Part shown: one piece after another, positions 14,610 through 25,692 of the stretch
How positions within the stretch are numbered: the stretch's first letter is position 1
Layout: the number at the start of each line of letters is the position of its first letter
Assembly (NCBI RefSeq): GCF_000622245.1
Contig: NZ_JHXW01000005.1
Location: 62,001-126,000 of the forward strand
DNA length: 64,000 nt
Direction: 5' to 3'
Source: Fusobacterium perfoetens ATCC 29250
GTDB lineage: Bacteria; Fusobacteriota; Fusobacteriia; Fusobacteriales; Fusobacteriaceae
Program-made: the position numbers and the translations under genes
Notes under the pieces: model-generated
The model's database searches: none
Seen by the model: only the letters and a program-made list of their open reading frames with translations
Told to the model about the DNA's origin: nothing

Positions 14610-17192
14610 CTATAACAATACAACTATATCTTTTTTTCCATAAACTTTTTCACCTTTTTTCAAAAGATTATAAATATATTCTTTATTTTTTAAAGATAAT
14701 TTTTTTGACCAAGAATTTTGATAATTTATAAGCTCTTTTTCACAAACTATCTCTATATTTTTAGGAATTACATATTTATCTTCTACTATTTTTATATTTT
14801 TATTAGATTTTATATTTTCCCCCTCTTTTATAAAAATCAAATAATTATCTATTTTACTTTTTGGATAATTATTTAAGAAAATATAAAAATCATATCCCTT
14901 TTCTATTTTACAAGATATATCTAAAAAATTTTCTAAATTTTTATCCTCAATAGTTTCAGTTACTAATAATACTTTCTTTCCAATACTTTTATAATAAAGT
15001 CCTATGGTTTTTATAATTATTCCAATTCCTCTATTTTCTTTATAAATTCCTATAGTATTATTTTTTTCCTTAAATATTGAAGCTAAAATATTTTTTTGAA
15101 AAGAATTATAATTTAATTGTCCTATAAGATATTCTTTTATATCTCTAAAAATCTCACTATTTTTTATTTTATAAGTTTCAAAAGAAAAATCTCTATAAAT
15201 ATTTATATATACATTAAAATTTTCAGAAGTTTCTTTTATTTCTTCTAATTCACAAGAAAAATTATAACCAAATCTATTTTTTAAATTTGAAAGTAAATAT
15301 GAAGTAGTATCATCTAACTCTCCAACTATTACCTTATTTTCTAAGACATAAACTTTATTATCATAAAAATTAAAAGTTAAATTATCTTTTATTCTCTTTC
15401 TTGTATAAAATACAGTTTTAATTGGAAAAACTGTATCATAAAGTTCTGTATCTTCATAAAGAGCTATATTTTTATAAGTATTATCTTTTTGGCTTGGTTT
15501 TATATCCTCTATAAAAATTTTATACTGATATTTATCTCTAAATATTTCTGTTTTTAATTTAAAGGCTATATCAATAGTTTCTAAATCTTCTATCTCATTA
15601 TATAAGTCTGCACTATTCCACCAAACACAGTTTCTTACTTCAACACCATTTTTTATTATATTTAACATAAGATGTGTTAAATCTTTTCCAATCTTTCTAA
15701 AGTTTGTAAATTTACAATTTTTCATAACAAAAATTGGTGTAGAGTTTCCAAAACCAAAAGGCTCCATCTTAGAAATTTCCTGTAAAAAATCAAAAGAAAT
15801 TTTTTGTATCTGTACCTCTTTATCTATTTTTATAGGTCTTAAATAATCTTCATCTCCTAATTGAGTTTTTACATATTCATTTAATCTTTCTTTTAATTCA
15901 TCTATTTTTTCAATAGGAATTGTAAATCCTGCTGCCCCTGAATGTCCTCCATATTTTACAAAAACATCTCTTACATGATTAAGGGCTTCTATTATATTAA
16001 AACTTTCTATACTTCTACAAGAAGCTACCCCTACACCCTCATCTTTTTTTATATCAATTATAAGTGTAGGTTTGTAATATCTATCTAAAACTTTAGAAGC
16101 TACTATTCCAATTACTCCACTGTGAAGTTTTTCTTTAGCAACAATAAGTATTCCATTAGAATCTAATTTCTTTTCCTCTATTTCTTCTACCACTAAATCA
16201 AAAATTTCTTTTTGAATATCTTTTCTATCTTCATTTTGATTTATAAGCTCATAAGAGATTATATCCAAAATTTTATTATCTTCATTTATTAAAAGTTCAA
16301 CACTTTTTTTAGCATCTTCCAATCTTCCAGCAGCATTAAAAATAGGAGCTATTATAAATCCAATATCATAAGTATCATAAGTTTTCTCTGAAAAATCTGG
16401 AAAAAGTTTTCTCTCTAATACTTTTAATCCTTTCCAATTTGTTCTTTTTAATTGTTCTAAACCCTTTTTTACTATTATTCTATTGTCTTCTATTAGAGGA
16501 ACTAAGTCAGCCACAGTTCCAATAGCTGCAATATCAAGATATTTATAGGCTTTTTCTTCTGAATTTAATTTTCTAAAAAGTCCTAAAGCTAACATAAAAG
16601 CTGTACCAGCTCCTGAAAGTCCTTTAAAATTAAAATCATTGTCCTCTCTTTTTACATTTACAACACAAAGAGCCTTTGGTAAATCATTATTTATTTCATG
16701 GTGGTCTGTTATTATCATATCCATTCCAATAAAGTTTGCAAAATCAACTTCATCAACAGAGAATATTCCACAGTCAACAGTTATTATTAAATCTCCACCA
16801 TCATCTTTTATTTTTTGTATTGCTTCTTTATTAAGGCCATACCCCTCATCTCTTAAAGGAATATAATAATTTACCTCTATTCCAATCTCTTTAAAAACTC
16901 TATAAAGGATACTTGTTGCAGTTATACCGTCAACATCATAATCCCCATATATCCAAATATTTTTTTTATTTTCTCTAGCCTCTAATAAAATATCTATAGT
17001 TTTTTCTAAATCTTTAATATCAAAAGGATTTCTTAAATTTTCTATATCTCCATATAAAAATCTCTCTATCTCATCATCTGTCTTTACATCTCTAGCTTCT
17101 AAAATAGAAATTAAATCTTTACTATATTTTTTATTTTTTTTGATATTTTGGGTAGTTTTATAAATCCATCTTGTATTTCTCAACTCAAACAC
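14610..17192 (-). CDS. recJ: RecJ single-strand 5'-3' exonuclease with long C-terminal extension
   Basis: RecJ degrades 5' single strands in recombination and mismatch repair. The DHH motifs are intact: YGDYDVDGITAT (about 80-91), VDCG, ITDHHE (about 162-167), and the DHHA1 motif YGGHSGAAGF (about 421-430). An OB-fold domain ends near 565. The usual protein is about 560-580 residues; here about 290 residues follow. Part of the extension, SFQKNILASIFKEKNNTIGI and the following IIIKTIGLYYKSIGKKVLLVTET (about 690-735), looks like a degenerate helicase-type nucleotide-binding domain without an intact GKT/S. It stands alone between clcA and the amidohydrolase gene. Confidence 0.93.
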   Translation of the reverse strand: MFELRNTRWIYKTTQNIKKNKKYSKDLISILEARDVKTDDEIERFLYGDIENLRNPFDIKDLEKTIDILLEARENKKNIWIYGDYDVDGITATSILYRVFKEIGIEVNYYIPLRDEGYGLNKEAIQKIKDDGGDLIITVDCGIFSVDEVDFANFIGMDMIITDHHEINNDLPKALCVVNVKREDNDFNFKGLSGAGTAFMLALGLFRKLNSEEKAYKYLDIAAIGTVADLVPLIEDNRIIVKKGLEQLKRTNWKGLKVLERKLFPDFSEKTYDTYDIGFIIAPIFNAAGRLEDAKKSVELLINEDNKILDIISYELINQNEDRKDIQKEIFDLVVEEIEEKKLDSNGILIVAKEKLHSGVIGIVASKVLDRYYKPTLIIDIKKDEGVGVASCRSIESFNIIEALNHVRDVFVKYGGHSGAAGFTIPIEKIDELKERLNEYVKTQLGDEDYLRPIKIDKEVQIQKISFDFLQEISKMEPFGFGNSTPIFVMKNCKFTNFRKIGKDLTHLMLNIIKNGVEVRNCVWWNSADLYNEIEDLETIDIAFKLKTEIFRDKYQYKIFIEDIKPSQKDNTYKNIALYEDTELYDTVFPIKTVFYTRKRIKDNLTFNFYDNKVYVLENKVIVGELDDTTSYLLSNLKNRFGYNFSCELEEIKETSENFNVYINIYRDFSFETYKIKNSEIFRDIKEYLIGQLNYNSFQKNILASIFKEKNNTIGIYKENRGIGIIIKTIGLYYKSIGKKVLLVTETIEDKNLENFLDISCKIEKGYDFYIFLNNYPKSKIDNYLIFIKEGENIKSNKNIKIVEDKYVIPKNIEIVCEKELINYQNSWSKKLSLKNKEYIYNLLKKGEKVYGKKDIVVLL

Positions 17193-17280
17193 CTACTTTT
17201 GTATTTTTTCTATTTTAATTATATAATTTTTTTGATAAAAATTTAAGAAAATTTTATAGAGATAAATTTATTTTATAATA

Positions 17281-17317
17281 TAAAAGAAGAAGAGATTTAT
17301 TTCTCTCCTTCTTTTAT
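17281..17317 (-). terminator. Terminator after the M20 amidohydrolase gene
   Basis: An imperfect long stem, AAAAGAAGAAGAGA / TTCTCTCCTTCTTTT, around a TTTAT loop, just beyond the stop at 17321. Confidence 0.7.
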
Positions 17318-17320
17318 ATT

Positions 17321-18502
17321 TTATTCTTCATATAACTTATTAACTATAGCTAAAAGTGATATAACTCCTGTAGTTATACATTCTTCATTAGCATTAAACA
17401 TATCAGAGTGTAATGGATAATTTTCTTTATCTTTATATCCACATCCTAATCTAAACATTGCTCCTGGTATCTTTTGTAAATAATATGCAAAGTCTTCTGA
17501 ACCCATTGATGGAACAGGATTATAAATATAATTTTCTTCTCCTAAAATATCTTTACATGCTTTTTCTATAAGATTAGAAATTTTTTCTTCATTTACAACA
17601 TTTGGAGTCTTTTTATTTATTTGAACTATAGCTTTACCTCTATATGTTTCTGCTATTCCACAAGCTACTTCTTCTAATCTTTTATGAACATATTCTCTTA
17701 TTTCATTTGATAAAGTTCTAATACTTCCTTGAATTTCTACTGTTTTGGGAATAACATTTATAACTTCTCCTCCATGTATAGTTGAAATTGTTATTACTCC
17801 TGATTCTAAAGGAGAAACTTCTCTAGAAATTATATTTTGAATCCCTACTATAATATTTCCAGCTATCATTATAGGGTCTACTGCTTTATATGGGTGTGCA
17901 GCATGTCCTTGTTTTCCTTCTATAATTATCTTAAAAGTATCTGAAGCTGCACTCATTTCCCCATGTCTATGATAGACTTTTCCAGCTTCTACATTTGGCC
18001 AACAATGTAATCCAAATATTACTTCGGGCACAGGATTTTCTAAAGCTTTATTTTCTATCATATATTTAGCCCCTACTCCTGTTTCCTCTGCTGGTTGAAA
18101 TATTAATTTTACTTTTCCAAGTAATTTCTCTTTATTTTCATTAAGAATTTTAGCTACTCCTAAAAGACAAGTTGTATGAATATCATGTCCACATGCATGA
18201 CATACTTTTTCTTTTTTAGATGAAAAAGATAATTTTGTATTTTCACTAAGAGGTAAAGCGTCTATATCTGCTCTTATTCCTATACATCTTTCCCCTTTTC
18301 CTTCTATTAAAGCCACTACTCCTGTTTTTCCTATTTTTTCTATATTTTCTAAACCAAATTCTTTTAATTTTTTTACAATAAAATCACTTGTTTCGTATTC
18401 TTCCATTGAAAGTTCAGGATTTTCATGGATTCTTCTTCTAATTTCTATTAATTCTTCTTTTATCTTTTCTACTTCATTTTTTATAAAATTATTTTGAAAC
18501 AT
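17321..18502 (-). CDS. M20 family N-acyl amino acid / aminobenzoyl-glutamate-type amidohydrolase
   Basis: This 393-residue cytoplasmic metallo-amidohydrolase belongs to the M20D group. Ligands and catalytic residues are visible: GIRADIDALP with the first Asp, HACGHDIHTTCLLGVAKIL (about 101-119) with the Cys/His ligands, PAEETGVGAKYMIE with the Glu pair, GLHCWP, and GSEDFAYYLQKIPG near the C terminus. The lid domain (about 185-295) is present. It is 10 bases after an AbgT-type transporter gene. AbgA/B subunits cleave p-aminobenzoyl-glutamate, but M20D enzymes also hydrolyse hippurate and N-acetyl amino acids, so the substrate is uncertain. Confidence 0.9.
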   Translation of the reverse strand: MFQNNFIKNEVEKIKEELIEIRRRIHENPELSMEEYETSDFIVKKLKEFGLENIEKIGKTGVVALIEGKGERCIGIRADIDALPLSENTKLSFSSKKEKVCHACGHDIHTTCLLGVAKILNENKEKLLGKVKLIFQPAEETGVGAKYMIENKALENPVPEVIFGLHCWPNVEAGKVYHRHGEMSAASDTFKIIIEGKQGHAAHPYKAVDPIMIAGNIIVGIQNIISREVSPLESGVITISTIHGGEVINVIPKTVEIQGSIRTLSNEIREYVHKRLEEVACGIAETYRGKAIVQINKKTPNVVNEEKISNLIEKACKDILGEENYIYNPVPSMGSEDFAYYLQKIPGAMFRLGCGYKDKENYPLHSDMFNANEECITTGVISLLAIVNKLYEE

Positions 18503-18512
18503 TAATAACCTC

Positions 18513-20069
18513 CTAAATAAATACTCCTGCTCCAGGACCTAATGGAATATTTAAAATAAACCATCCAATTAATACTATAGTTTGAATAACTAATAAAGTA
18601 ATTGTAAAAGGTAACTCTAAAGATATCATAGTTCCTACACCAATAGGTTTATCATAATTTTTAGGTTTATATTGTTCTAATAATCCTAAAATTACAGGTA
18701 CTGCTCCTGCTATTGGAGATATTATATTAGTTGCTCCATCTCCTATTCTATAAGCTACTTGTGTTAAAGCTGGAGAAAATCCAACCATTGTAAACATAGG
18801 TATAAATACAGGAGCTAAAATCAACCATTTTGCTGAAGAACTTCCTATAAATAAATTTAGACATGTACACATAAAAATTAAAATTACTAATAGAGGAATT
18901 TGTCCTATATCTAATGTTTTTATAAAATCTGCTCCTTTAACAGCTAGTATTGTAGCTAGTTTACTTTTTCCAAAAAGATATACAAACATAGAAGCTGGAA
19001 ACATTGTTACAAATATAGAAGTCATTCCTACTAATTCTTTTTGCATAAATTTAGGTATATCATGTAATTTTTTTATTACCCCTGCTCCTACTCCATAAGC
19101 ACTTCCAGTTATAAAGAAAGTTGAAAAAATAACAGGAACTATTGATGACATTAAAGGGGATTTTGGTAAAAATCCTCCAACTTCATTTTTGAAAAATGCT
19201 TTTTCAGGAAAAATTAAAATTGATAATATTATAATCCATATAATTAAAGCAATTAAAGAATATTTTAATCCTTTTTCTTCTTCTTTTGATAAATCATATT
19301 TTTCTTCTTGAGTATTTTCAAGTTCAACATTTTCATCTACTAATTTTACTAAGAACTTTTCAGTAACAATAGTTAAAGCTACTGTTAAAATAAATGTCAC
19401 TGTAGACATAAAATACCAGTTTATTACTGGTGTTATTGTCATTGGAATATTTAATGATTTAGCTACACTTTCTGTTATTCCTGATACAACTACGTCATTT
19501 CCTGAAATAAATAAGCTAGCACTTAATCCTCCAGAAGCAGCTGCATAGCCTGCTACTATTCCTAACCAAGGATTTCTTCCTAAAGCTTTAAATATTGCTG
19601 CTCCAATAGTAGGTGTAAATAATATTCCTGCATCAGAAGCTACACTTGAATTTATTCCTATAAATATTAAAACTGCTGTAACTATATAAGAAGGTGCTTT
19701 TAAAATTAATTTTCTTATTATTGATGATAAAAATCCAGTTTGTTCTATTAATCCAACCCCCATCATCATCACTAATACTAAACCTAATGGTGGGAATGAT
19801 ATATAATTTTTTACTAATCCTGCTATAAATGGTCTCATCTCTGCATAAGATAGTAAATTTACTACAGATACTTTTGTCATTACCATTTTTCCATCTTTAG
19901 GAGTTAAATATTCTACAGCTACTCCACACTTATTTAAAATAAAAGATAAAATTAAAGTTATTGAACATAGTAAAAGAAATAACCAAAATGGATGTGGTAA
20001 TTTATTTCCCAGTTTTTCAATAACTCCTATAAATTTTTCTAGAAATGTTGTCTTACCTTTTTTTTCCAT
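18513..20069 (-). CDS. abgT: AbgT family transporter
   Basis: This 518-residue inner-membrane protein of the AbgT family imports p-aminobenzoyl-glutamate in E. coli; some homologues export sulfonamides. The start, LEKFIGVIEKLGNKLPHPFWLFLLLC, is the family signature. The re-entrant hairpin regions GINSSVASDAGILFTPTIGAAIFKALGRNPWLGI (about 138-171) and LNLFIGSSSAKWLILAPVFIPMF (about 408-430) are present. It is co-transcribed with the M20 amidohydrolase, a natural uptake-plus-hydrolysis pair. The promoter region is shared with a divergent regulator at 20226. Confidence 0.93.
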   Translation of the reverse strand: MEKKGKTTFLEKFIGVIEKLGNKLPHPFWLFLLLCSITLILSFILNKCGVAVEYLTPKDGKMVMTKVSVVNLLSYAEMRPFIAGLVKNYISFPPLGLVLVMMMGVGLIEQTGFLSSIIRKLILKAPSYIVTAVLIFIGINSSVASDAGILFTPTIGAAIFKALGRNPWLGIVAGYAAASGGLSASLFISGNDVVVSGITESVAKSLNIPMTITPVINWYFMSTVTFILTVALTIVTEKFLVKLVDENVELENTQEEKYDLSKEEEKGLKYSLIALIIWIIILSILIFPEKAFFKNEVGGFLPKSPLMSSIVPVIFSTFFITGSAYGVGAGVIKKLHDIPKFMQKELVGMTSIFVTMFPASMFVYLFGKSKLATILAVKGADFIKTLDIGQIPLLVILIFMCTCLNLFIGSSSAKWLILAPVFIPMFTMVGFSPALTQVAYRIGDGATNIISPIAGAVPVILGLLEQYKPKNYDKPIGVGTMISLELPFTITLLVIQTIVLIGWFILNIPLGPGAGVFI

Positions 20070-20225
20070 AATTTTCTCTCCCCTTTCTTAATATTTTCAG
20101 TCATCTTTTAGGACATTAAATTAAAATTATTATACAATATCTCTTTTTAAAAGTCAATTTTTTATTTTTAAATATAAATATTTTATGTTATAATTATTAT
20201 AAAAATATTATAAAGGATTATATTT

Positions 20226-21422
20226 ATGTTAAAAATAGCTATATTAACTCCAAAAAATTCATATTCTAAAATAAAAGAAGCTCTAAAAAATGTTTCTGAA
20301 GAGATTGATTATATTTTTTATGATGATTTATATAAATTAGGAGAAATATATTTAAATATTGCTCATAAATATCATGGTATTATTACAAGTGGTCCTATTG
20401 GATATGAAGTAATTAAAAAAAATGCTAAAATAACTACACCTATATATTTTTTAGAAATTTCTAGAAGTGACTTATTTAAATATCTTTTTGATATATTAAG
20501 AAAAAATCCTAATATAAATTTTTCGAGAATTTTTATTGATTTTATTTCTGAAGAAGATAGAAACTACTGGCTTCAAAATATTTTCTCAAAAAAAGAGTGT
20601 CCTATTTTTTTACCACTAGATTACAGCGAAACTTCTCTTTATGAAAATTTTAAAACTAAATATTTAACTTTAAAAGAAAATAATGAGATTGATTTAGCTC
20701 TTACAAGAATAAGTAATATTTTACCATTTTTAGAGGAAAATAATATTCCTTTTATGTTTTTGTTTCCATCATCTGAAACTATAAAGGAAATTGTTTTAAA
20801 TTCTATAAATGATATAAAAGCAAAAAAATTTGAGGAAAAACAAATTATTTTTGGAAAAATAACTTGTAATTTAGATGAGGAAAATTTCAAAATATTAATC
20901 TCTTCTATATGTAAAAATTGCATTGTACAACAAAATAAAACAAATATTGAAATATTAATAATAAAAGAAGATTTTTTTTCTTCTAATCTTCATAATTTTT
21001 TAAAAGAAAAACTTAATTCTTCATTTTACATTGGATGGGGACTAGGAAATACTATTGGAGAAGCTAGGTATTATTCTGAAGATTCTTATAAAAAAAATAA
21101 AATTTCTTTAGGAGAAGACTTTTTTTTGATTTCCTCTAAAGAAACTATTCTTCTTTCATCTGAAAATTCTGATAGAAAAAATGATTTAGAGATAATTAAA
21201 AAGTTTTATTCTTTAAATATTGTTGGAGAAAAAGCAAATATTCTGATTGAGTGTTTGAAAAAAAATGAAGGAGTAACTGCAGATCAACTTGCTTCTTATT
21301 TAAATGTATCAGAAAGAACAGCAAATAGAATATTAGAAAAGTTATATAAAAGTAACATAATTATTTTTTTTATAAAAAAAATAAAAAGAGGGCGACCTAA
21401 AAAATTTTATATTTTAAAATAA
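20226..21422 (+). CDS. Putative transcriptional regulator divergent from abgT
   Basis: This 398-residue protein has three apparent parts. Residues 1 to about 190 resemble a PrpR-N/response-type alpha-beta sensor (MLKIAILTPKNSYSKIKEAL and GIITSGPIGYEVIKK). Residues about 200-315 contain FYIGWGLGNTIGEARYYSEDSY, similar to the GGDEF-like domain of CdaR/PucR-type regulators. Residues about 340-398 form a winged helix (EGVTADQLASYLNVSERTANRILEKLYKSN, ending KRGRPKKFYIL). The C-terminal HTH and the divergent position argue that it controls abgT and the amidohydrolase. I do not recognise a named family; the N-terminal assignments are tentative, the HTH is firm. Confidence 0.75.
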   Translation: MLKIAILTPKNSYSKIKEALKNVSEEIDYIFYDDLYKLGEIYLNIAHKYHGIITSGPIGYEVIKKNAKITTPIYFLEISRSDLFKYLFDILRKNPNINFSRIFIDFISEEDRNYWLQNIFSKKECPIFLPLDYSETSLYENFKTKYLTLKENNEIDLALTRISNILPFLEENNIPFMFLFPSSETIKEIVLNSINDIKAKKFEEKQIIFGKITCNLDEENFKILISSICKNCIVQQNKTNIEILIIKEDFFSSNLHNFLKEKLNSSFYIGWGLGNTIGEARYYSEDSYKKNKISLGEDFFLISSKETILLSSENSDRKNDLEIIKKFYSLNIVGEKANILIECLKKNEGVTADQLASYLNVSERTANRILEKLYKSNIIIFFIKKIKRGRPKKFYILK

Positions 21423-21425
21423 AAA

Positions 21426-21459
21426 GAGATGAAAAATAATATCATCTCCTTTTATTTTT
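21426..21459. terminator. Terminator between regulator and lysS
   Basis: GAGATGA 21426-21432 / TCATCTC 21442-21448 followed by CTTTTATTTTT; it serves the plus-strand regulator and probably also lysS from the other side. Confidence 0.75.
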
Positions 21460-21473
21460 ATAATAATATTTTA

Positions 21474-23009
<1,536 letters not shown>

Positions 23010-23021
23010 TTATTTAGTAAA

Positions 23022-24476
23022 TTACTTTAAACTTCTTAAATATATTATACTTTTTCTACCCCAAACTGTAGAATTATAATTTTTACTTACGCCTTCAAAA
23101 GTTTTGATAGCTTTTGCTCTCTCACCTTTTTTGAAATAGATATCACCTAATTTATATTGAGCTTCTGGATATTTACTATTTTCTAATGTTACTTTTTCTA
23201 AATATTCTTTAGCTTTACTTTGATTTCCTGTAACATAGTAAGAGTTTCCAAGTAAGAAATATAATTCTTGTGTTTCTTTATATTCAGGTTTTGCTTGAGG
23301 AATAATTTTTTCTAATACCAATATTGCCTCTGCATAGTCTTCATTTTTATAATAAGTTACACCTTTATCATAATCTGATATAAAAGTATTGTATTCTAAA
23401 TTTATATTTTCTTCTACTGTATTTGTTTCATTATTATTTTCTGTGTTTTCTGTAGTATTTCCTTCTGTTGTATTATTTAATATAGTTTCTGTAAAACTAC
23501 TTTTTAAAGGTGTTGGTAATAATCCACCTTTATTTTCTGAATAATGAGTTCCCTTAGAAATATTTCCACTTCTAAAATAGAAAACTCCTAAAGAGTTAGC
23601 TAATTCCCTACTAGGTTTTACATAGTAAAACTCTTCTAAGAAATTTAATTCTTCAGCTGTTGGTCTTCCTCTTTTTATTATATTATTTTTTATAACTTCA
23701 TTTAATTCTATAGTATTTTCTTTAAAATTAAAATAAGTTTTTGATAAAGCATAATCATTATTTAAAACTTTTTCTCTACCTAATAAAATTTTTATTTTTT
23801 CTTCAGAAGATAATTGACAATTTTCTTCTAAGAAAGTAGCTTCACTAGATACTACTTGTCTATCATTATTTGTTACCCCTTGATTAAATAGAGCAAAACT
23901 TGCATCTTTTACTCTTGAACTTTCTGGGAATAAAATTTTAAAAGCTTGAACACTATTTTTTAATTTTCCTATATCTTGTTCTTCAACATTTTTACTTATG
24001 ATATTATTTAAATCGAAAGCTGAGATTTGGTAAGGTGCTTTATTATTAATAACAATAGTTTGAGAATTTTCTCCATATTTCTCTAAAACAAATCCAAATT
24101 TTCCCTGATATAAACTTCTAAAATAAAATATTCCGCCTCTTATGAAAGCATCATAAGAATTTACATTAGGTGTTGCAAGAACTGTAAAGTTATAAGCAGT
24201 AGTAGGTATTGCTATATACTCTCCTAAATATAAATCAAAAGCATTTCCATCCATATATGTTCTAGTTGTATTGTTTCTTATGTTACTAGATACTATATCT
24301 AAAAAATAAGCAATTCCAGAATCACTTAAGAAAAATTTCTCTTGTGAAAGTGCTTTATCTTTTTCAACTTCCATATTAAGCTCTGGTACTCTTCCATAAC
24401 CTCCATTTAATGAAGTCAAATTTTGACAACTATAAAAAAGGTTTACTAAAACAGCAATAAATATAAACTTTTTCAT
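23022..24476 (-). CDS. TPR-repeat lipoprotein
   Basis: This 484-residue protein has a short lipoprotein signal ending in lipobox LFYSC (about 13-17). The middle is poorly conserved. A stretch rich in Asn, Thr and Glu (about 335-355) precedes two or three tetratricopeptide repeats at the C terminus (DKGVTYYKNEDYAEAILVLEKII, LYFLLGNSYYVTGNQSKAKEYLEKV and PEAQYKLGDIYFKKGERAKAIKTF). TPR lipoproteins of diderms often scaffold envelope complexes, BamD/YfgL style, but no specific partner can be named. It lies between the DUF1934 gene and lysS in the mutL-lysS run. Confidence 0.85.
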   Translation of the reverse strand: MKKFIFIAVLVNLFYSCQNLTSLNGGYGRVPELNMEVEKDKALSQEKFFLSDSGIAYFLDIVSSNIRNNTTRTYMDGNAFDLYLGEYIAIPTTAYNFTVLATPNVNSYDAFIRGGIFYFRSLYQGKFGFVLEKYGENSQTIVINNKAPYQISAFDLNNIISKNVEEQDIGKLKNSVQAFKILFPESSRVKDASFALFNQGVTNNDRQVVSSEATFLEENCQLSSEEKIKILLGREKVLNNDYALSKTYFNFKENTIELNEVIKNNIIKRGRPTAEELNFLEEFYYVKPSRELANSLGVFYFRSGNISKGTHYSENKGGLLPTPLKSSFTETILNNTTEGNTTENTENNNETNTVEENINLEYNTFISDYDKGVTYYKNEDYAEAILVLEKIIPQAKPEYKETQELYFLLGNSYYVTGNQSKAKEYLEKVTLENSKYPEAQYKLGDIYFKKGERAKAIKTFEGVSKNYNSTVWGRKSIIYLRSLK

Positions 24477-24484
24477 TAATCCTC

Positions 24485-24853
24485 CTATATTTCTTCTATA
24501 GAAATAAAGATTTTATTAATTTCTTCTTTTCCTTGATATATTGTATATTCTGTTGCAAAACCATTTGGTTTAATTTCTAATTTTCTAGTAAATAAACTTA
24601 ATTCTACATTAAGATATTGATTTTTATATCTAAATGTTGTTTCCAAATTTTTTTTTAATAAAAGAGATGTTTTAGTATTTCCAACTCTTTCTATTATAAC
24701 AGAATCTTTAAAAAGCTTTATAATATTTCTTCCAAGTTCATCTATATAAATATATTCTATTTGATTTCCATCATTTTTTTTTAAAGCTTTTATCTCTTTT
24801 TCAATTAAACTTTGTTGATTTTCCAAAGTTTTTAGTCTTAAAAGAACTTTCAT
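24485..24853 (-). CDS. Probable DUF1934 (YwiB-like) protein
   Basis: This 122-residue protein shows a beta-strand-rich pattern (SVIIERVGNTKTSLLLKKN, YLNVELSLFTRKLEIK, TEYTIYQGKEEINKIFISI) like the calycin-type DUF1934/YwiB family. An N-terminal helix (LRLKTLENQQSLIEKEIKAL) is extra. Its start overlaps the DUF1292 stop as TAATG. Function unknown; the family call rests on fold pattern only. Confidence 0.55.
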   Translation of the reverse strand: MKVLLRLKTLENQQSLIEKEIKALKKNDGNQIEYIYIDELGRNIIKLFKDSVIIERVGNTKTSLLLKKNLETTFRYKNQYLNVELSLFTRKLEIKPNGFATEYTIYQGKEEINKIFISIEEI

Positions 24854-25191
24854 TAATAATCCTCTTCATCATGGTAATCTTCATTATCAAATCTTTCTCT
24901 TGAATTACGAGTATCTTCTCTGTCATAGTACTCATCATCTTCCCAATCCCCAATATCTTCTTTGTCGTCACCATACTCTTCTTCCCAATATTCTAAGATT
25001 TCTTCAACTTGGTCTTCGTCATCAATATACTCTAAATCTTCCTCATCATTTGCTAAAAATACATATTTTTCTCCATCGCTACTTTCAGCAATTACATAAT
25101 CATCATTATCATAAGTTAATGTAGCTACAATTTCAAATTCAATTTCATCTCCTAGAACTCTTCCTGTAAAGTAATCTCCAGGTAAAAACAT
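24853..25191 (-). CDS. DUF1292 (YrzB-like) acidic protein
   Basis: This 112-residue protein begins with a DUF1292 domain (FEIVATLTYDNDDYVIAESSDGEKYVFLANDEEDLEYIDDEDQ, about 17-62). The C-terminal half is very acidic (Glu/Asp-rich, with repeated DxxD and YDxED). DUF1292 genes are common near RNA-modification genes in Firmicutes. Function is unknown. Its stop overlaps the next start by one base, so the two are co-translated. Confidence 0.8.
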   Translation of the reverse strand: MFLPGDYFTGRVLGDEIEFEIVATLTYDNDDYVIAESSDGEKYVFLANDEEDLEYIDDEDQVEEILEYWEEEYGDDKEDIGDWEDDEYYDREDTRNSRERFDNEDYHDEEDY

Positions 25192-25215
25192 AAAAATCCC
25201 TCCTAAGTTAAACTT

Positions 25216-25683
25216 TTATTTATGATATTTTATATTATTAATTATACTAAACCATCTATAAATTTGTTCAGATAGTATAAGACGCATTAGTTGATGAGGA
25301 AAAGTCATTTTTGAAAAACTCAATCTAAAATCTGACTCCTTTTTTAATTCATCAGATACTCCATAAGAACCACCTATTATAAAGTTAATAGTACTGTACC
25401 CTTTTATACAAATATTTTCTATCTCCTTAGCCATTTCCTCTGAAGATATATTTTTTCCTTGTATATCTAGTAATATATTATAGCCCTTATTTTTTTCTAA
25501 AGTTTCAAATATACTTTTTGATTCTTTTTCTATAGAAGTACTTCTATCAGAATCATTTCCAAACTCTTTTAACTCAATTATTTTAAATTTTCCAAAAGCT
25601 TGCATCCTCTTAGAAAATTCAGCTATTCCATCTAAAATATATTTTTCTTTTACTTTTCCTATACAAATAATATTTATATTCAA
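25216..25683 (-). CDS. rlmH: 23S rRNA (pseudouridine1915-N3)-methyltransferase
   Basis: RlmH methylates pseudouridine 1915 of 23S rRNA in assembled ribosomes, using S-adenosylmethionine with a SPOUT trefoil knot. At 155 residues it has exactly the expected size. Signature blocks: MNINIICIGKVKEKY at the start, LDIQGKNISSEEMA, FIIGGSYGVSDELK and SKMTFPHQLMRLILSEQIYRWFSIINNIKYHK at the end. It is 9 bases downstream of mutL and co-directional. Confidence 0.97.
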   Translation of the reverse strand: MNINIICIGKVKEKYILDGIAEFSKRMQAFGKFKIIELKEFGNDSDRSTSIEKESKSIFETLEKNKGYNILLDIQGKNISSEEMAKEIENICIKGYSTINFIIGGSYGVSDELKKESDFRLSFSKMTFPHQLMRLILSEQIYRWFSIINNIKYHK

Positions 25684-25692
25684 AATAGCTCC

